Source of the DNA: Mariniradius saccharolyticus AK6
GTDB taxonomy: Bacteria; Bacteroidota; Bacteroidia; Cytophagales; Cyclobacteriaceae
Length of the DNA stretch: 64,000 nucleotides
Direction of reading: 5' to 3'
NCBI RefSeq assembly: GCF_000330725.2
Contig: NZ_AMZY02000010.1
Span: 1 to 64,000 of the forward strand
Under the pieces are notes generated by a model. It did no database searches, was not told the origin of the DNA, and saw nothing but the letters and a program-made list of their open reading frames with translations. Shown piece by piece: positions 9,359 through 18,042 of the stretch. How positions within the stretch are numbered: position 1 is the stretch's first letter; every line of letters begins with the position of its first letter. A program made the translations under genes and the position numbers.

Positions 9359-12300
9359 TCAAACACCTTCATTCTTTGCCTCCCTTTTCAATTCCCATTC
9401 CTTGTATTTCCCGAAAAGGACTGGGACAATAAACAGGGAAATTAAGGCTACCGTCATCCCACCAAATGTGGGAATCGCCATCGGAATCATGATATCCGAA
9501 CCCCGACCTGCGCTCGTCAGCACCGGCAATAATGCCAACAGAGTCGTCGCAGTAGTCATCAAACATGGTCGGACCCGCTTCAAACCTGCTTCCAAAACTG
9601 CCTCCCTTACTTCAGCCTTGGATCTGGGTAGGTTTTGGTCAAAACTCTGCTTCAGGTAAGTTCCCATGACTACGCCGTCGTCTGTCGCAATCCCAAAAAG
9701 CGCAATAAAACCAACCCAGACTGCCACAGATAAATTGAATGTGCGCACTTGGAAGAGTTCCCGCATATTTGTACCAAAAAGGTCGAAATCCAGAAACCAA
9801 GCCTGTCCATACAACCAAAGCATCATGAACCCCCCTGCAAACGCCATGGCGATCGCCGAGAAAACCATCATAACCAAGGCCGTGGACCTAAACTGGAAAT
9901 ATAGGATCAGGAAAATCACCGCGAGGCAAAGTGGAATTACAAAAGCGAGGCGCTTCTCTGCCCGAACCTGATTTTCATAAGTACCGGAAAATACAAAGGT
10001 GACCCCCGCGGGCACTTGGAGTTCGCCCGTCCTGATTTTCTCATTGATCAGATTTTGGCAGCTTTCTATCACCGCCACTTCGGCAAAACCATCCCGCTTG
10101 TCAAACATCACATAGCCGACCAAAAAGGTATTCTCCCCGCGAATCATCATCGGCCCCGGTCGATAGTTGATCGCGGCAAGCTGTTCCAAGGGAATCGGAC
10201 CTCCAGATGGAGTGTCCACAAGAATTCGTTTCAATGATTCCGAGTTGTCCCTGTATTCCCGAGCATACCTTGCGCGTATCGAATAACGCTCCCTGCCCTC
10301 CACAGTCGTGCTCAAGGCCATGCCCCCGACGGCAACCTCAATGGTTTCCTGTACATCCGAGATATTGAGGCCATACCGCGCCAACGCATTTCTGTCCAAG
10401 TCAATTTCCAAATAGGGCTTGCCCAAGGAGCGATCCACGAAAACCGCCTCAGCTTTGACCGAAGGGACTTCCTTCAGCACATTGGCGATTTGAATACTGA
10501 AGGATTCTATGCTTTCGAGGTCGGGACCAAAAACCTTCAATCCCATTGGCGCGCGCATACCTGTCTGCAGCATGACCAAGCGCGTCTCGATAGGCTGCAA
10601 TTTAGGCGCTGCGGTCACGCCGGGGATATTCGAAGTACGGGATTGGATCTCAGTCCAGATGTCATCAGCCGTTTTAATCTCGTCCCTCCATTGTCGGTAG
10701 TATTGACCACGGCTAGGATCAGGCACAAGATATTGTCTTAGTTTTCCTGAAATCTCTCTCGCCTCTGAATCCGGCAGGTATTGAAAATCCTTGTCCCAAA
10801 TCAACCTCGAAACGCGATCGTGCAAATACGATTTCCCGTCAATATTCAATTCAAAAAACCCATCGTTATCTACCCTGAACCTTAGCTTCTGCCCGTTTTC
10901 ATCCTGAAGGAATTCGGTTTTATAATTGATGATGTTTTCATACATCGACATCGGGGCAGGGTCAAGAGGGCTTTCGGCACGTCCCGCCTTTCCCACGACC
11001 ATTTCCACTTCGGGAATTGCCTGCACCAGCATGTCGAGTTGCTTGACGATCTGCATATTGGCTTCCACACCTGAGTGGGGCATGGAAGTCGGCATCAGGA
11101 GGAATGAGCCCTCATTAAGCGATGGCATGAATTCCTTACCCATACCAGGAAAAGAATGTACCAAGCCTGACCAAAGCGAGCTCGTCCTAACGTTCCATCC
11201 GATTTGATCAAAACCCTTTGGAATAAATCCAAAAACCGTACTGAATCCCAGCCAAATATTCAGCCCGAGCAAAACTAGCCCGAATGGTATCAGGAGAAAG
11301 GCGCGGGCATGATCGAGACACCAAGTCAAAATCCTTCCATAGTACCTCAAAAACAAACTGAATCCGCCCAAGACCAAGCCTACCGCCAAGCCGATAAAAA
11401 GGAAATTGACAAAAAGGGATTGTGTAAATCCAAGTGGTCTCCATTCAATTGCCAACAAGAATGTCACTGCGATAACGGCGATCAACATGTTGATTTGATC
11501 TTTCCACCGGCTGTTTTGAAGCACTTTAGGGAAATAATGATGCACCAACGCGTTTGCCCCGAAAGCAATTAACACGATTCCGGCCCAAGGAAAAAAGAAA
11601 ACAAGAAAGATTCCGGCCAACAGCTGTGCCCATTGCAGTGCCAAGCGATAGGGAAATGTTTGCCCCTTTCTCCCAAAGACCAAAGATGCAAACATGGGCA
11701 TAAACACCAAGGTGAAAATCAGGGAGGCAACCAAGGCAAATGTCTTTGTGTAGGCCAGCGGCGCAAATAGCTTCCCTTCCGCAGCCTCCAATGTAAAGAC
11801 CGGCAAAAAGCTCACGATCGTGGTCATCACTGCAGTGACGATTGCAGAGCCGACCTCAGTAGAAGCCTCATAGATCACCTCCAGCTTCCTCTTGCCGTCC
11901 GGGGCGGTTTCAAAATGACGGAGGATATTCTCATTGAGGATAATCCCCAAATCCACCATCGTACCGATCGCAATCGCTATCCCAGAAAGTGCCACGATAT
12001 TGGCATCTACCCCGAAATACTTCATGAAAATGAACGTCATCAATACTGCTAAGGGTAAAAGTGCGGAGATCAGAAAAGACGCCCTTAGGTTATAAACCAT
12101 CACCATGATCACGAGTATGGTGATAAGGATCTGGAGAATGATGGCTTCGTTGAGCGTATTCAAGGTTTCTTTGATCAATCCGGATCGATCGTAGAAGGGC
12201 ACGATCGTCACCTTCGACTCAGTCCCATCAGCAAGCGTCTTGGAAGGCAAACCCGGAGAAATTTCATTGATTTTGGATTTGATCGCGTCAATCACAAGCA

Positions 12301-13246
12301 GGGGGTTTTCACCATATCGAGCCACTACCACGCCACCAACCGCCTCGGCGCCACCTTTGTCAAGGACCGCACGCTCCACCCGAGAGGCGGGGCCAATGTT
12401 TACTTTGGCGATGTCCCGTATCCGCAGGGGAACGTTGTTGCTGACTGCAACGACAGCGGATTCGATATCTTCGATCGTCTTTACATAGCCCAAGCCGCGG
12501 ATGATATATTCGACTTGGTTGATCTCCATCGTGTTGGCGCCAATGTCCAAATTGGACTTTCGCACCGCATCCATCACCTGCATCATGCTGATTTGGTGGG
12601 ATTTCATGGCCACAGGATCTAGATCAACCTGGTATTCCATCACATGACCGCCGATAGTGGCCACTTCCGATACGCCGTCGCTGGCAGCTAGGGCATACTT
12701 CACATAATAGTCCTGTACACTGCGCAATTCGTGCAGGTCCCAACCACCAACGGGATTGCCGCTTGGATCCCGACCTTCTAGGGTGTAGAAAAATACCTGC
12801 CCCAAACCGGTCGCATCAGGTCCTAACTTTGGTTGGACTCCCTCTGGAAGCAAACTCGCAGGCAGTGAGTTGAGCTTTTCCAATATCCGCGAGCGGCTCC
12901 AATAAAACTCGACATCTTCCTCGAAAATGATGTAGATGGATGAAAACCCAAACATAGAAGTGCTCCGGATGGTCTTGACACTGGGCATTCCCAGCAGGGA
13001 AGTAGTGAGCGGATAGGTGATTTGGTCCTCGACATCCTGCGGCGAGCGGCCCATCCATTCGGTAAATACAATTTGCTGGTTTTCACCGATATCGGGAATC
13101 GCGTCTACAGGTACAGGGTCATTAGGTAGAAAAGGAACCGACCACTTAAACGGCGCGACAACGATGCCCCAAAGAAGGATACCCGCCAACAAAAGGAAGG
13201 TGACCAGCCGATTTTCAAGGAAGAATTTTATGATTTGATTTAACAT
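9359..13246 (-). CDS. cusA: CusA/CzcA-type heavy-metal RND efflux pump
   Basis: 1295 residues, longer than the ~1040 of enterobacterial CusA. The N-terminus (MLNQIIKFF, first membrane helix) fixes the start at 13246. Typical segments include PVDAIPDIGENQ near 60 and the transmembrane-4 region with SGIAIAIGTMVDLGIILNEN, whose acidic residue carries protons; the periplasmic MPTSMPHSG segment is typical of the heavy-metal subfamily. The extra length is mainly an insertion of hydrophobic helices at about 545-700. Powered by the proton gradient, it should export Cu(I)/Ag(I) or similar cations. It sits in an operon with tolC, cusB and the HYC_CC_PP gene. Confidence 0.93.
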   Translation of the reverse strand: MLNQIIKFFLENRLVTFLLLAGILLWGIVVAPFKWSVPFLPNDPVPVDAIPDIGENQQIVFTEWMGRSPQDVEDQITYPLTTSLLGMPSVKTIRSTSMFGFSSIYIIFEEDVEFYWSRSRILEKLNSLPASLLPEGVQPKLGPDATGLGQVFFYTLEGRDPSGNPVGGWDLHELRSVQDYYVKYALAASDGVSEVATIGGHVMEYQVDLDPVAMKSHQISMMQVMDAVRKSNLDIGANTMEINQVEYIIRGLGYVKTIEDIESAVVAVSNNVPLRIRDIAKVNIGPASRVERAVLDKGGAEAVGGVVVARYGENPLLVIDAIKSKINEISPGLPSKTLADGTESKVTIVPFYDRSGLIKETLNTLNEAIILQILITILVIMVMVYNLRASFLISALLPLAVLMTFIFMKYFGVDANIVALSGIAIAIGTMVDLGIILNENILRHFETAPDGKRKLEVIYEASTEVGSAIVTAVMTTIVSFLPVFTLEAAEGKLFAPLAYTKTFALVASLIFTLVFMPMFASLVFGRKGQTFPYRLALQWAQLLAGIFLVFFFPWAGIVLIAFGANALVHHYFPKVLQNSRWKDQINMLIAVIAVTFLLAIEWRPLGFTQSLFVNFLFIGLAVGLVLGGFSLFLRYYGRILTWCLDHARAFLLIPFGLVLLGLNIWLGFSTVFGFIPKGFDQIGWNVRTSSLWSGLVHSFPGMGKEFMPSLNEGSFLLMPTSMPHSGVEANMQIVKQLDMLVQAIPEVEMVVGKAGRAESPLDPAPMSMYENIINYKTEFLQDENGQKLRFRVDNDGFFELNIDGKSYLHDRVSRLIWDKDFQYLPDSEAREISGKLRQYLVPDPSRGQYYRQWRDEIKTADDIWTEIQSRTSNIPGVTAAPKLQPIETRLVMLQTGMRAPMGLKVFGPDLESIESFSIQIANVLKEVPSVKAEAVFVDRSLGKPYLEIDLDRNALARYGLNISDVQETIEVAVGGMALSTTVEGRERYSIRARYAREYRDNSESLKRILVDTPSGGPIPLEQLAAINYRPGPMMIRGENTFLVGYVMFDKRDGFAEVAVIESCQNLINEKIRTGELQVPAGVTFVFSGTYENQVRAEKRLAFVIPLCLAVIFLILYFQFRSTALVMMVFSAIAMAFAGGFMMLWLYGQAWFLDFDLFGTNMRELFQVRTFNLSVAVWVGFIALFGIATDDGVVMGTYLKQSFDQNLPRSKAEVREAVLEAGLKRVRPCLMTTATTLLALLPVLTSAGRGSDIMIPMAIPTFGGMTVALISLFIVPVLFGKYKEWELKREAKNEGV

Positions 13247-13407
13247 GATCTTGATTGATCCAATGGTGAAATAACACAATTGCTTTTCAGGGAAGGGGGA
13301 AGTCCAGCATGTTCGATTGGGTGAATTTCAAGATGCTTGTAGTGTTGATCAAAAAGACCAAAAGCAGTATCAAACCCAACCGGAATGCACTTCCGCTTAT
13401 AAATGTA

Positions 13408-13791
13408 TCAGATCAAAAAAATGCAGTGAAGGAGAAAAAGTGGTGTATTCAGTATCGATGGCGGCGACGAATCGGCAAATCCAAAAGTCAATTCTTGCGC
13501 AATTTCTGAAACCGGGACCGCGTAATTTCCAAATTCGGGGCAAATCGCATCACTTGCCATGGGTTCGAAATCCAACACGTCAGAAATCTGCTGATCGGTA
13601 TTTGGGAGCTCCAAATTGGAGACGTCGTCACAACATCCCGGCATCGGTTCTTGGGAAGGACAGCAGGTTTTGGCATCGGCAAAAAGATTGATCCGCTGAA
13701 AATCCTCCCCGCAATAATGCATGGAATAGCTCATCCCTGCATTGAATAGCAGGTAAAATAGGAGGAGCGATATCTTCAGCAATTGCCTCAC
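13408..13791 (-). CDS. HYC_CC_PP family small secreted cysteine protein
   Basis: 127 residues beginning with GTG (13789-13791); the next ATG is too late to keep the signal peptide MRQLLKISLLLFYLLF. After the signal come the family marks in order: MHYCG, then CC (KTCCPSQ), a second CC (PGCCDD) and a late PP (SSPPS) before a hydrophobic C-terminus ending LHCIFLI. The family is known only by these residues and occurs beside copper efflux genes in Bacteroidota. As first gene of the cusA operon it could be a periplasmic metal-binding or metal-sensing protein. That role is inference from cysteines and context. Confidence 0.75.
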   Translation of the reverse strand: MRQLLKISLLLFYLLFNAGMSYSMHYCGEDFQRINLFADAKTCCPSQEPMPGCCDDVSNLELPNTDQQISDVLDFEPMASDAICPEFGNYAVPVSEIAQELTFGFADSSPPSILNTPLFLLHCIFLI

Positions 13792-13864
13792 GGTAGGATA
13801 ATAATTTCCAAAAGTACCAATGGAAAACCAAACAAACTTATATCATTCTCGATTTTTTTCAACT

Positions 13865-14788
13865 TCAAGACTTGACCGCCCAGTCAAAATACTTCTTGAT
13901 GATACTTGTTTTCTGTTTTTCAATAAAGGTCAAATAGGCATCCGCAACTGGAGAAAACTTCTTGTTTTTCAGATAAATAAGGTTCCAATTGGTCACAATA
14001 GGCAACCCTTCGACTGGAATAACCTGAAGATCGCCATTCTTCAACTCATTTTTGATCCCAATCAGAGGCATGATCGAACAACCCAATCCAGCGATGACAG
14101 CCTGCTTCACCGCCTCGTTGGAAGTCAGCTCGAGTTTCTTCCTAACCGAAATGTTGTGGTTCTTCAAAAACCGCTCCATCGTCAGCCGCGTCCCTGAGCC
14201 ATGTTCCCTAAAAATCAGTGTAATCTGTTCTATCAGCTCGGCTCCAGAAAGAGACTTGTCGACTTCAAAATCCCTGCCTCCGACCAAAAACAGCCTGTTT
14301 TCCATCAACTCGACTTTCTCAAATTGTATCACTTCAGGCAGGATGGACACCAAGGCAAAATCAATCTCATTTTCATCGAGGGCGTTGATAACCATGGCCT
14401 TATTGGTCACATCGAGCTTGAGTTCCACGCCGGGATTTTGCTCCAAAAACTGTGAAAGGAAATAAGGCATCACGTACTTCCCCGTAGACACCACCGAGAT
14501 TTTCAACCGTCCAGTCAATTGCCCTTTGAAGGAAGCAGTCTTGAAATTAATCGCGTTGACTTGCTCGAGGATCTTTTCGGCAGCGACAGCAATCTCCTTC
14601 CCGAAATCCGTCACGTAAAGCTTCCTTCCCACCACTTCGGTCAAAGGAAGATCAAACTGCTCCTGAAAATTTTTCAACTGGATCGAGACCGCAGGCTGCG
14701 TCAAGTGCAGTTCCTCCGCCGCTTTGGTGATGCTTTGGAGTTGGGTTATTTTCAAAAAAACGTGCAACTGGTGCAATGTGTAATTCAT
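13865..14788 (-). CDS. LysR-family transcriptional regulator (CbbR/CmpR-like)
   Basis: 307 residues. The N-terminal winged helix-turn-helix is clear (ITKAAEELHLTQPAVSIQLK, about 20-39), followed by a linker helix and a periplasmic-binding-like effector domain (about 90-290). It is divergent from a two-gene unit ending in an SbtA-type bicarbonate transporter. CbbR/CmpR-type LysR proteins control carbon-fixation and bicarbonate-uptake genes in autotrophs, so this protein probably controls the neighbouring transporter. The assignment to that subgroup rests mostly on context. Confidence 0.85.
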   Translation of the reverse strand: MNYTLHQLHVFLKITQLQSITKAAEELHLTQPAVSIQLKNFQEQFDLPLTEVVGRKLYVTDFGKEIAVAAEKILEQVNAINFKTASFKGQLTGRLKISVVSTGKYVMPYFLSQFLEQNPGVELKLDVTNKAMVINALDENEIDFALVSILPEVIQFEKVELMENRLFLVGGRDFEVDKSLSGAELIEQITLIFREHGSGTRLTMERFLKNHNISVRKKLELTSNEAVKQAVIAGLGCSIMPLIGIKNELKNGDLQVIPVEGLPIVTNWNLIYLKNKKFSPVADAYLTFIEKQKTSIIKKYFDWAVKS

Positions 14789-14792
14789 AAAT

Positions 14793-14840
14793 AACGTTTA
14801 TGTTTTAGATTATAAATATAAATAAAAATATATTAATCTA
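14793..14840. promoter_or_regulatory. Candidate LysR operator region
   Basis: The divergent spacer holds an AT-rich dyad, TAGATTA (14806-14812) facing TTAATCTA (14833-14840), and a short palindrome around AACGTT (14793-14799). LysR proteins bind such interrupted dyads between divergent genes. No consensus is available to confirm it. Confidence 0.35.
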
Positions 14841-14891
14841 ACTCAAGAATTTTGCACAAGGTTTCATCTAAATAAAAAAAAAATTTCAGAA

Positions 14892-15392
14892 ATGGAAAAA
14901 ACCTTGATCCTCCTCTGTCCTTTCAGCAATTCCCAAAGTTTCCTGGACAGCCGCCTTCCGAAAAAAGACATCCGCTTTTTGACGGCTCTGGGCGGTGTTT
15001 TCCCCTTCCAGGACCGGATTTTTGTTGAAATGATGGGCAATTTCCTTATTTCTGAAAATATCAAGGAGGTCTATTTTGTGCAGGACCTGCATTCCAAGTT
15101 TTTGAGCGAGGGAATGCAGGAGGCCCAGATGGATCCAAATGATACGATAAAGGGAATTTCGGAGGTTTTTGATCGCCATCAAGTCGAAATCTCCGCGGCT
15201 TCAAGCCTTTCGCATCAGCTGTCAAAACTTTCCCTGTTTGTAATCGAGGACCAAGTGCATCAGATGTTGGGACAACCTTGCTTGCACAGGATCATACAGG
15301 AAAACAAAATCCAGATTAAGGGCATGCTCACGGACCAATCCCGCGCAAAATCCATCGAGTTTCACGTTCAGCAAGAACTGCAACTTTCATGA
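14892..15392 (+). CDS. Unknown protein coupled to bicarbonate transporter
   Basis: 166 residues, cytoplasmic, no recognised domain. Its TGA stop overlaps the ATG of the SbtA-like gene (ATGA, 15389-15392), so the two are translationally coupled and presumably act together. It is not an SbtB-type PII protein by length or motifs. Residues 15-70 faintly recall a beta-carbonic anhydrase core (DSRLP near 19, GN near 49, then a strand and DLH near 65), but the zinc-binding cysteines of C-x-D-x-R and H-x-x-C are absent. A degenerate carbonic-anhydrase-like fold is possible, not shown. Confidence 0.65.
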   Translation: MEKTLILLCPFSNSQSFLDSRLPKKDIRFLTALGGVFPFQDRIFVEMMGNFLISENIKEVYFVQDLHSKFLSEGMQEAQMDPNDTIKGISEVFDRHQVEISAASSLSHQLSKLSLFVIEDQVHQMLGQPCLHRIIQENKIQIKGMLTDQSRAKSIEFHVQQELQLS

Positions 15393-16348
15393 ACATTCAG
15401 CTTCTGTTGGACAATTTCACCAACCCAGCATTCCTCTTTTTCCTTTTAGGTGTCTTGGCAGTCCGGATCAAAAGTGATCTCGAGATTCCCCAAAATTCTT
15501 CCAAATTTATTTCACTCTACCTCTTATTCGCCATCGGATTCAAGGGAGGACAAGAGTTGGCACACAGTACATTTTCGTGGAGCATTATTTCCTCAGTTGT
15601 CTATGGGATTTTGGCTGCCTGCTTGATCCCACTCTACACGTTTTTTATACTCAAAAGAAGATTTAGCATTGAAAATGCGGGGGCAATCGCAGCTGCATAT
15701 GGTTCTGTCTCGGCCGTAACATTCGTAACCGCCGTATCATTTTTGGAAATGCAACAACAGGCTTTCCATGGCTATATGGTCGCGATCATGGCCTTGATGG
15801 AGGCGCCTGCGATTATTATCGGGGTATTGCTGATCAAGATATTTAGCAAAGAAAGCCAAACAGGTGTAAAGGTAAGAAGCGTAATCCACCATGCTTTTAC
15901 CAATGGCTCGGTGCTATTGATTCTTGGCAGTTTATTGATCGGATTTTTGGCGAGCGAAAAAGAAGCGGAGGGTATCAAGCCATTCACTACTGATATTTTC
16001 AAGGGCTTCTTGGCGATATTCCTTCTCGATATGGGAATTTCCAGCGGTAGAAAATTGAAGGATTTTCTGGAATCCGGCAAGTTCACGGCAGCTTTTGCTG
16101 TCATTATTCCACTCATCAACGGCACCATAGTCGCCTATACGAGCCAATTCTGCTGCAATTCGGTCGGAGACAGATTTATCATGGCCATATTGGCAGCTTC
16201 CGCATCTTACATCGCTGTACCTGCTGCGATGAAAATTGCCGTGCCAAAAGCCAATCCTGGAATCTACCTTCCAATGGCCTTGGCGGTGACCTTCCCGTTT
16301 AATATCACATTGGGTTTTCCACTGTACTATATGGTCGCTTCCCTGTGA
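15389..16348 (+). CDS. sbtA: SbtA-type sodium-dependent bicarbonate transporter
   Basis: 319 residues, about ten hydrophobic helices in two inverted halves. Family segments include the N-terminal NFTNPAFLFFLLGVLA, FKGGQELA, AAAYGSVSAVTFVTA and the later SASYIAVPAAMKIAVPKANP. SbtA is a high-affinity Na+/HCO3- symporter first known from cyanobacteria; homologues are widespread in heterotrophs, where they may feed anaplerotic carboxylation. It is coupled to the upstream gene and divergent from a LysR regulator. The family is clear; substrate and direction follow the family. Confidence 0.88.
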   Translation: MNIQLLLDNFTNPAFLFFLLGVLAVRIKSDLEIPQNSSKFISLYLLFAIGFKGGQELAHSTFSWSIISSVVYGILAACLIPLYTFFILKRRFSIENAGAIAAAYGSVSAVTFVTAVSFLEMQQQAFHGYMVAIMALMEAPAIIIGVLLIKIFSKESQTGVKVRSVIHHAFTNGSVLLILGSLLIGFLASEKEAEGIKPFTTDIFKGFLAIFLLDMGISSGRKLKDFLESGKFTAAFAVIIPLINGTIVAYTSQFCCNSVGDRFIMAILAASASYIAVPAAMKIAVPKANPGIYLPMALAVTFPFNITLGFPLYYMVASL

Positions 16349-16430
16349 AAAATCAGGGAAAAATCTGACTAACGCTTTTGGCAAATACATCTTTTGTATA
16401 TTTTCGCTCATCACCCAAAAAGCGAGTACA

Positions 16431-16955
16431 ATGAAAAAACCAACAATCCGGATGGCGATTCTGGCCATTTTTCTGGGAATCAACCATTTCTGCTATTCAC
16501 AAAATGAAGTAGACGTGCAGGATGCAGTAGCCGCCTACTTCAATGCCAAGCTTTGTGAAGACTATGAAACGATGCTGGGCTATACTTACCCTGACGTGGT
16601 AGAAAAAGCCGGAGGGCTAGACAACGTCCGAAAAGCTTTGATCCAAATTCAGGAAACCCAAAAGAAAAAAGGTTTCATTCTCCAAGAGTACAAAACCAAA
16701 CCTGCTGTCCAACAGGTCGTCACAGGAGAAGAAACCCACGCAATCGTTCCTGTGACGACGGTTTCCAAAGTCCCTGGCGGTAAGGTGATCACCGAGACCA
16801 ATGTAATCGCCGTCGGAACCGAAAAAAATACCCGCTGGTACATCATTGAGACCACTGCCTTGGATGACGGCAATGTCTCCAAAGTCTTGGCGACCTGGGA
16901 CAATACCATGTTGCTGCCATTCAAGAAAGCACCTGTTTTCAAGGAAGACAAATAA
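16431..16955 (+). CDS. Hypothetical secreted protein, NTF2-like
   Basis: 174 residues with a signal peptide (MKKPTIRMAILAIFLGIN, cleaved near CYSQ). The mature part starts with a helix (VQDAVAAYFNAKLCEDYETML) and continues with several strands, the order of an NTF2-like/DUF4440 cone fold. No catalytic residues are evident. It stands alone and ends at a strong terminator. The fold is inferred from pattern only. Confidence 0.65.
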   Translation: MKKPTIRMAILAIFLGINHFCYSQNEVDVQDAVAAYFNAKLCEDYETMLGYTYPDVVEKAGGLDNVRKALIQIQETQKKKGFILQEYKTKPAVQQVVTGEETHAIVPVTTVSKVPGGKVITETNVIAVGTEKNTRWYIIETTALDDGNVSKVLATWDNTMLLPFKKAPVFKEDK

Positions 16956-16990
16956 AAAAGCCCTCCCAATCTGCTGGGAGGGCTTTTTTA
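16954..16990. terminator. Strong bidirectional terminator
   Basis: Stem GCCCTCCCA (16960-16968) / TGGGAGGGC (16975-16983) with an A-run before and a T-run after. It serves the secreted protein gene on the plus strand; the minus-strand SDR gene ends 54 bases away facing it. Confidence 0.85.
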
Positions 16991-17043
16991 TAGATTTCTG
17001 ATTTTCCATTTTGCCTTCAGGTAGCCCCAAATCACTTTGGGGC

Positions 17044-17916
17044 TCATGGCTTTTTTCCCCTTGAAGCCTCGAGCATGTCCCACATTTCCTGGGGAATCGC
17101 CTCCAGGTTGTTAAATTCGCCTGCGCCCATCAGCCACTCTCCCCCATCGATTGTGATGACTTCGCCATTGACATAAGCGGAATAATCCGAAACTAAATAG
17201 GCCGCCAGGTTGGCCAATTCCTGATGGTCGCCTACCCTACCCACGGGTACCTTTTTGGCAGGATCGAATTTTTTGACCAAATCCCCCGGCAACAGGCGGC
17301 TCCAAGCCCCTTCTGTAGGAAATGGACCTGGTGCGATGGCATTGCTTCTGATTTTATATTTGGCCCACTCCACTGCCAAAGACCGCGTCATTGCCAAGAC
17401 GCCAGCCTTCGCCGCGGCACTAGGCACCACATATCCCGATCCGGTCCATGCATAAGTGGTCACGATATTGAGAAATGTACCTGGTTGTTTTTCTTTGATC
17501 CAATGCTTTCCCGCCGTCAAGGTAACTTGGGAAGTACCCTTGAGCACAATATCCAAAACCGTGTTGAAGGCGTTGGTTGAGAGACGTTCCGTCGGGCTGA
17601 TGAAATTTCCTGCAGCATTGTTGAGCACCACGTCAACCCTTCCGGTCAGGGCGACTGCGTCTGCCCACATTTGTTCCACCTGGGCAATATCCCGTACATC
17701 GCAGGCCAAGGCGTGCACCCTACCGCCGGTCAGGTTTTCGATCTCTTTGGCCGTTTCGGTCAAAGTATCGAGTTTTCTACTGGTAATGATCAGTGTGGCA
17801 CCAAGCTTCGAAAAGTAGGTTCCCATGGACCTCCCGAGTCCGGTCCCGCCGCCGGTCACCAATATTGTTTTGCCCCTCAGGGCACCTTCTTTCAACATTC
17901 CATCTGCGTAAGACAT
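17044..17916 (-). CDS. SDR oxidoreductase, 2,4-dienoyl-CoA reductase-like
   Basis: 290 residues from ATG 17916. The Rossmann motif TGGGTGLG is near residue 20 and NNAAG near 98. The catalytic region reads GSGYVVPSAAAKAG, with Ser where classic SDRs have Tyr before xxxLys. This S-x-x-x-K pattern, with the later AIAPGPFPTEGA and final DGGEW, is that of mitochondrial-type 2,4-dienoyl-CoA reductase (DECR1), which uses NADPH to remove the delta-4 double bond in breakdown of polyunsaturated fatty acids. It is a monocistronic gene. The subfamily call is good but specificity is not proven. Confidence 0.85.
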   Translation of the reverse strand: MSYADGMLKEGALRGKTILVTGGGTGLGRSMGTYFSKLGATLIITSRKLDTLTETAKEIENLTGGRVHALACDVRDIAQVEQMWADAVALTGRVDVVLNNAAGNFISPTERLSTNAFNTVLDIVLKGTSQVTLTAGKHWIKEKQPGTFLNIVTTYAWTGSGYVVPSAAAKAGVLAMTRSLAVEWAKYKIRSNAIAPGPFPTEGAWSRLLPGDLVKKFDPAKKVPVGRVGDHQELANLAAYLVSDYSAYVNGEVITIDGGEWLMGAGEFNNLEAIPQEMWDMLEASRGKKP

Positions 17917-18018
17917 ATGATTTGGGTTTAATTGCCGTTGAAGATAGACAATACGCCATGGAAAAAAAAGTTGGAAACCAGCATCCGACAAAGCGTGGTG
18001 CAAATCCCCGAAAGCGTT

Positions 18019-18026
18019 TAGATTTG
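18019..18026 (+). promoter_or_regulatory. Candidate -7 promoter element
   Basis: TAGATTTG, an exact TAnnTTTG match 16 bases before the ATG at 18043. It implies a very short leader and argues against the TTG start at 18034. Confidence 0.45.
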
Positions 18027-18042
18027 TCCTGATTTGAAAAGA

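Noticed and set aside
17044-17916. SDR lacking the catalytic Tyr read as an inactive enzyme
   Set aside because: Ser in the S-x-x-x-K position is normal for the 2,4-dienoyl-CoA reductase branch.
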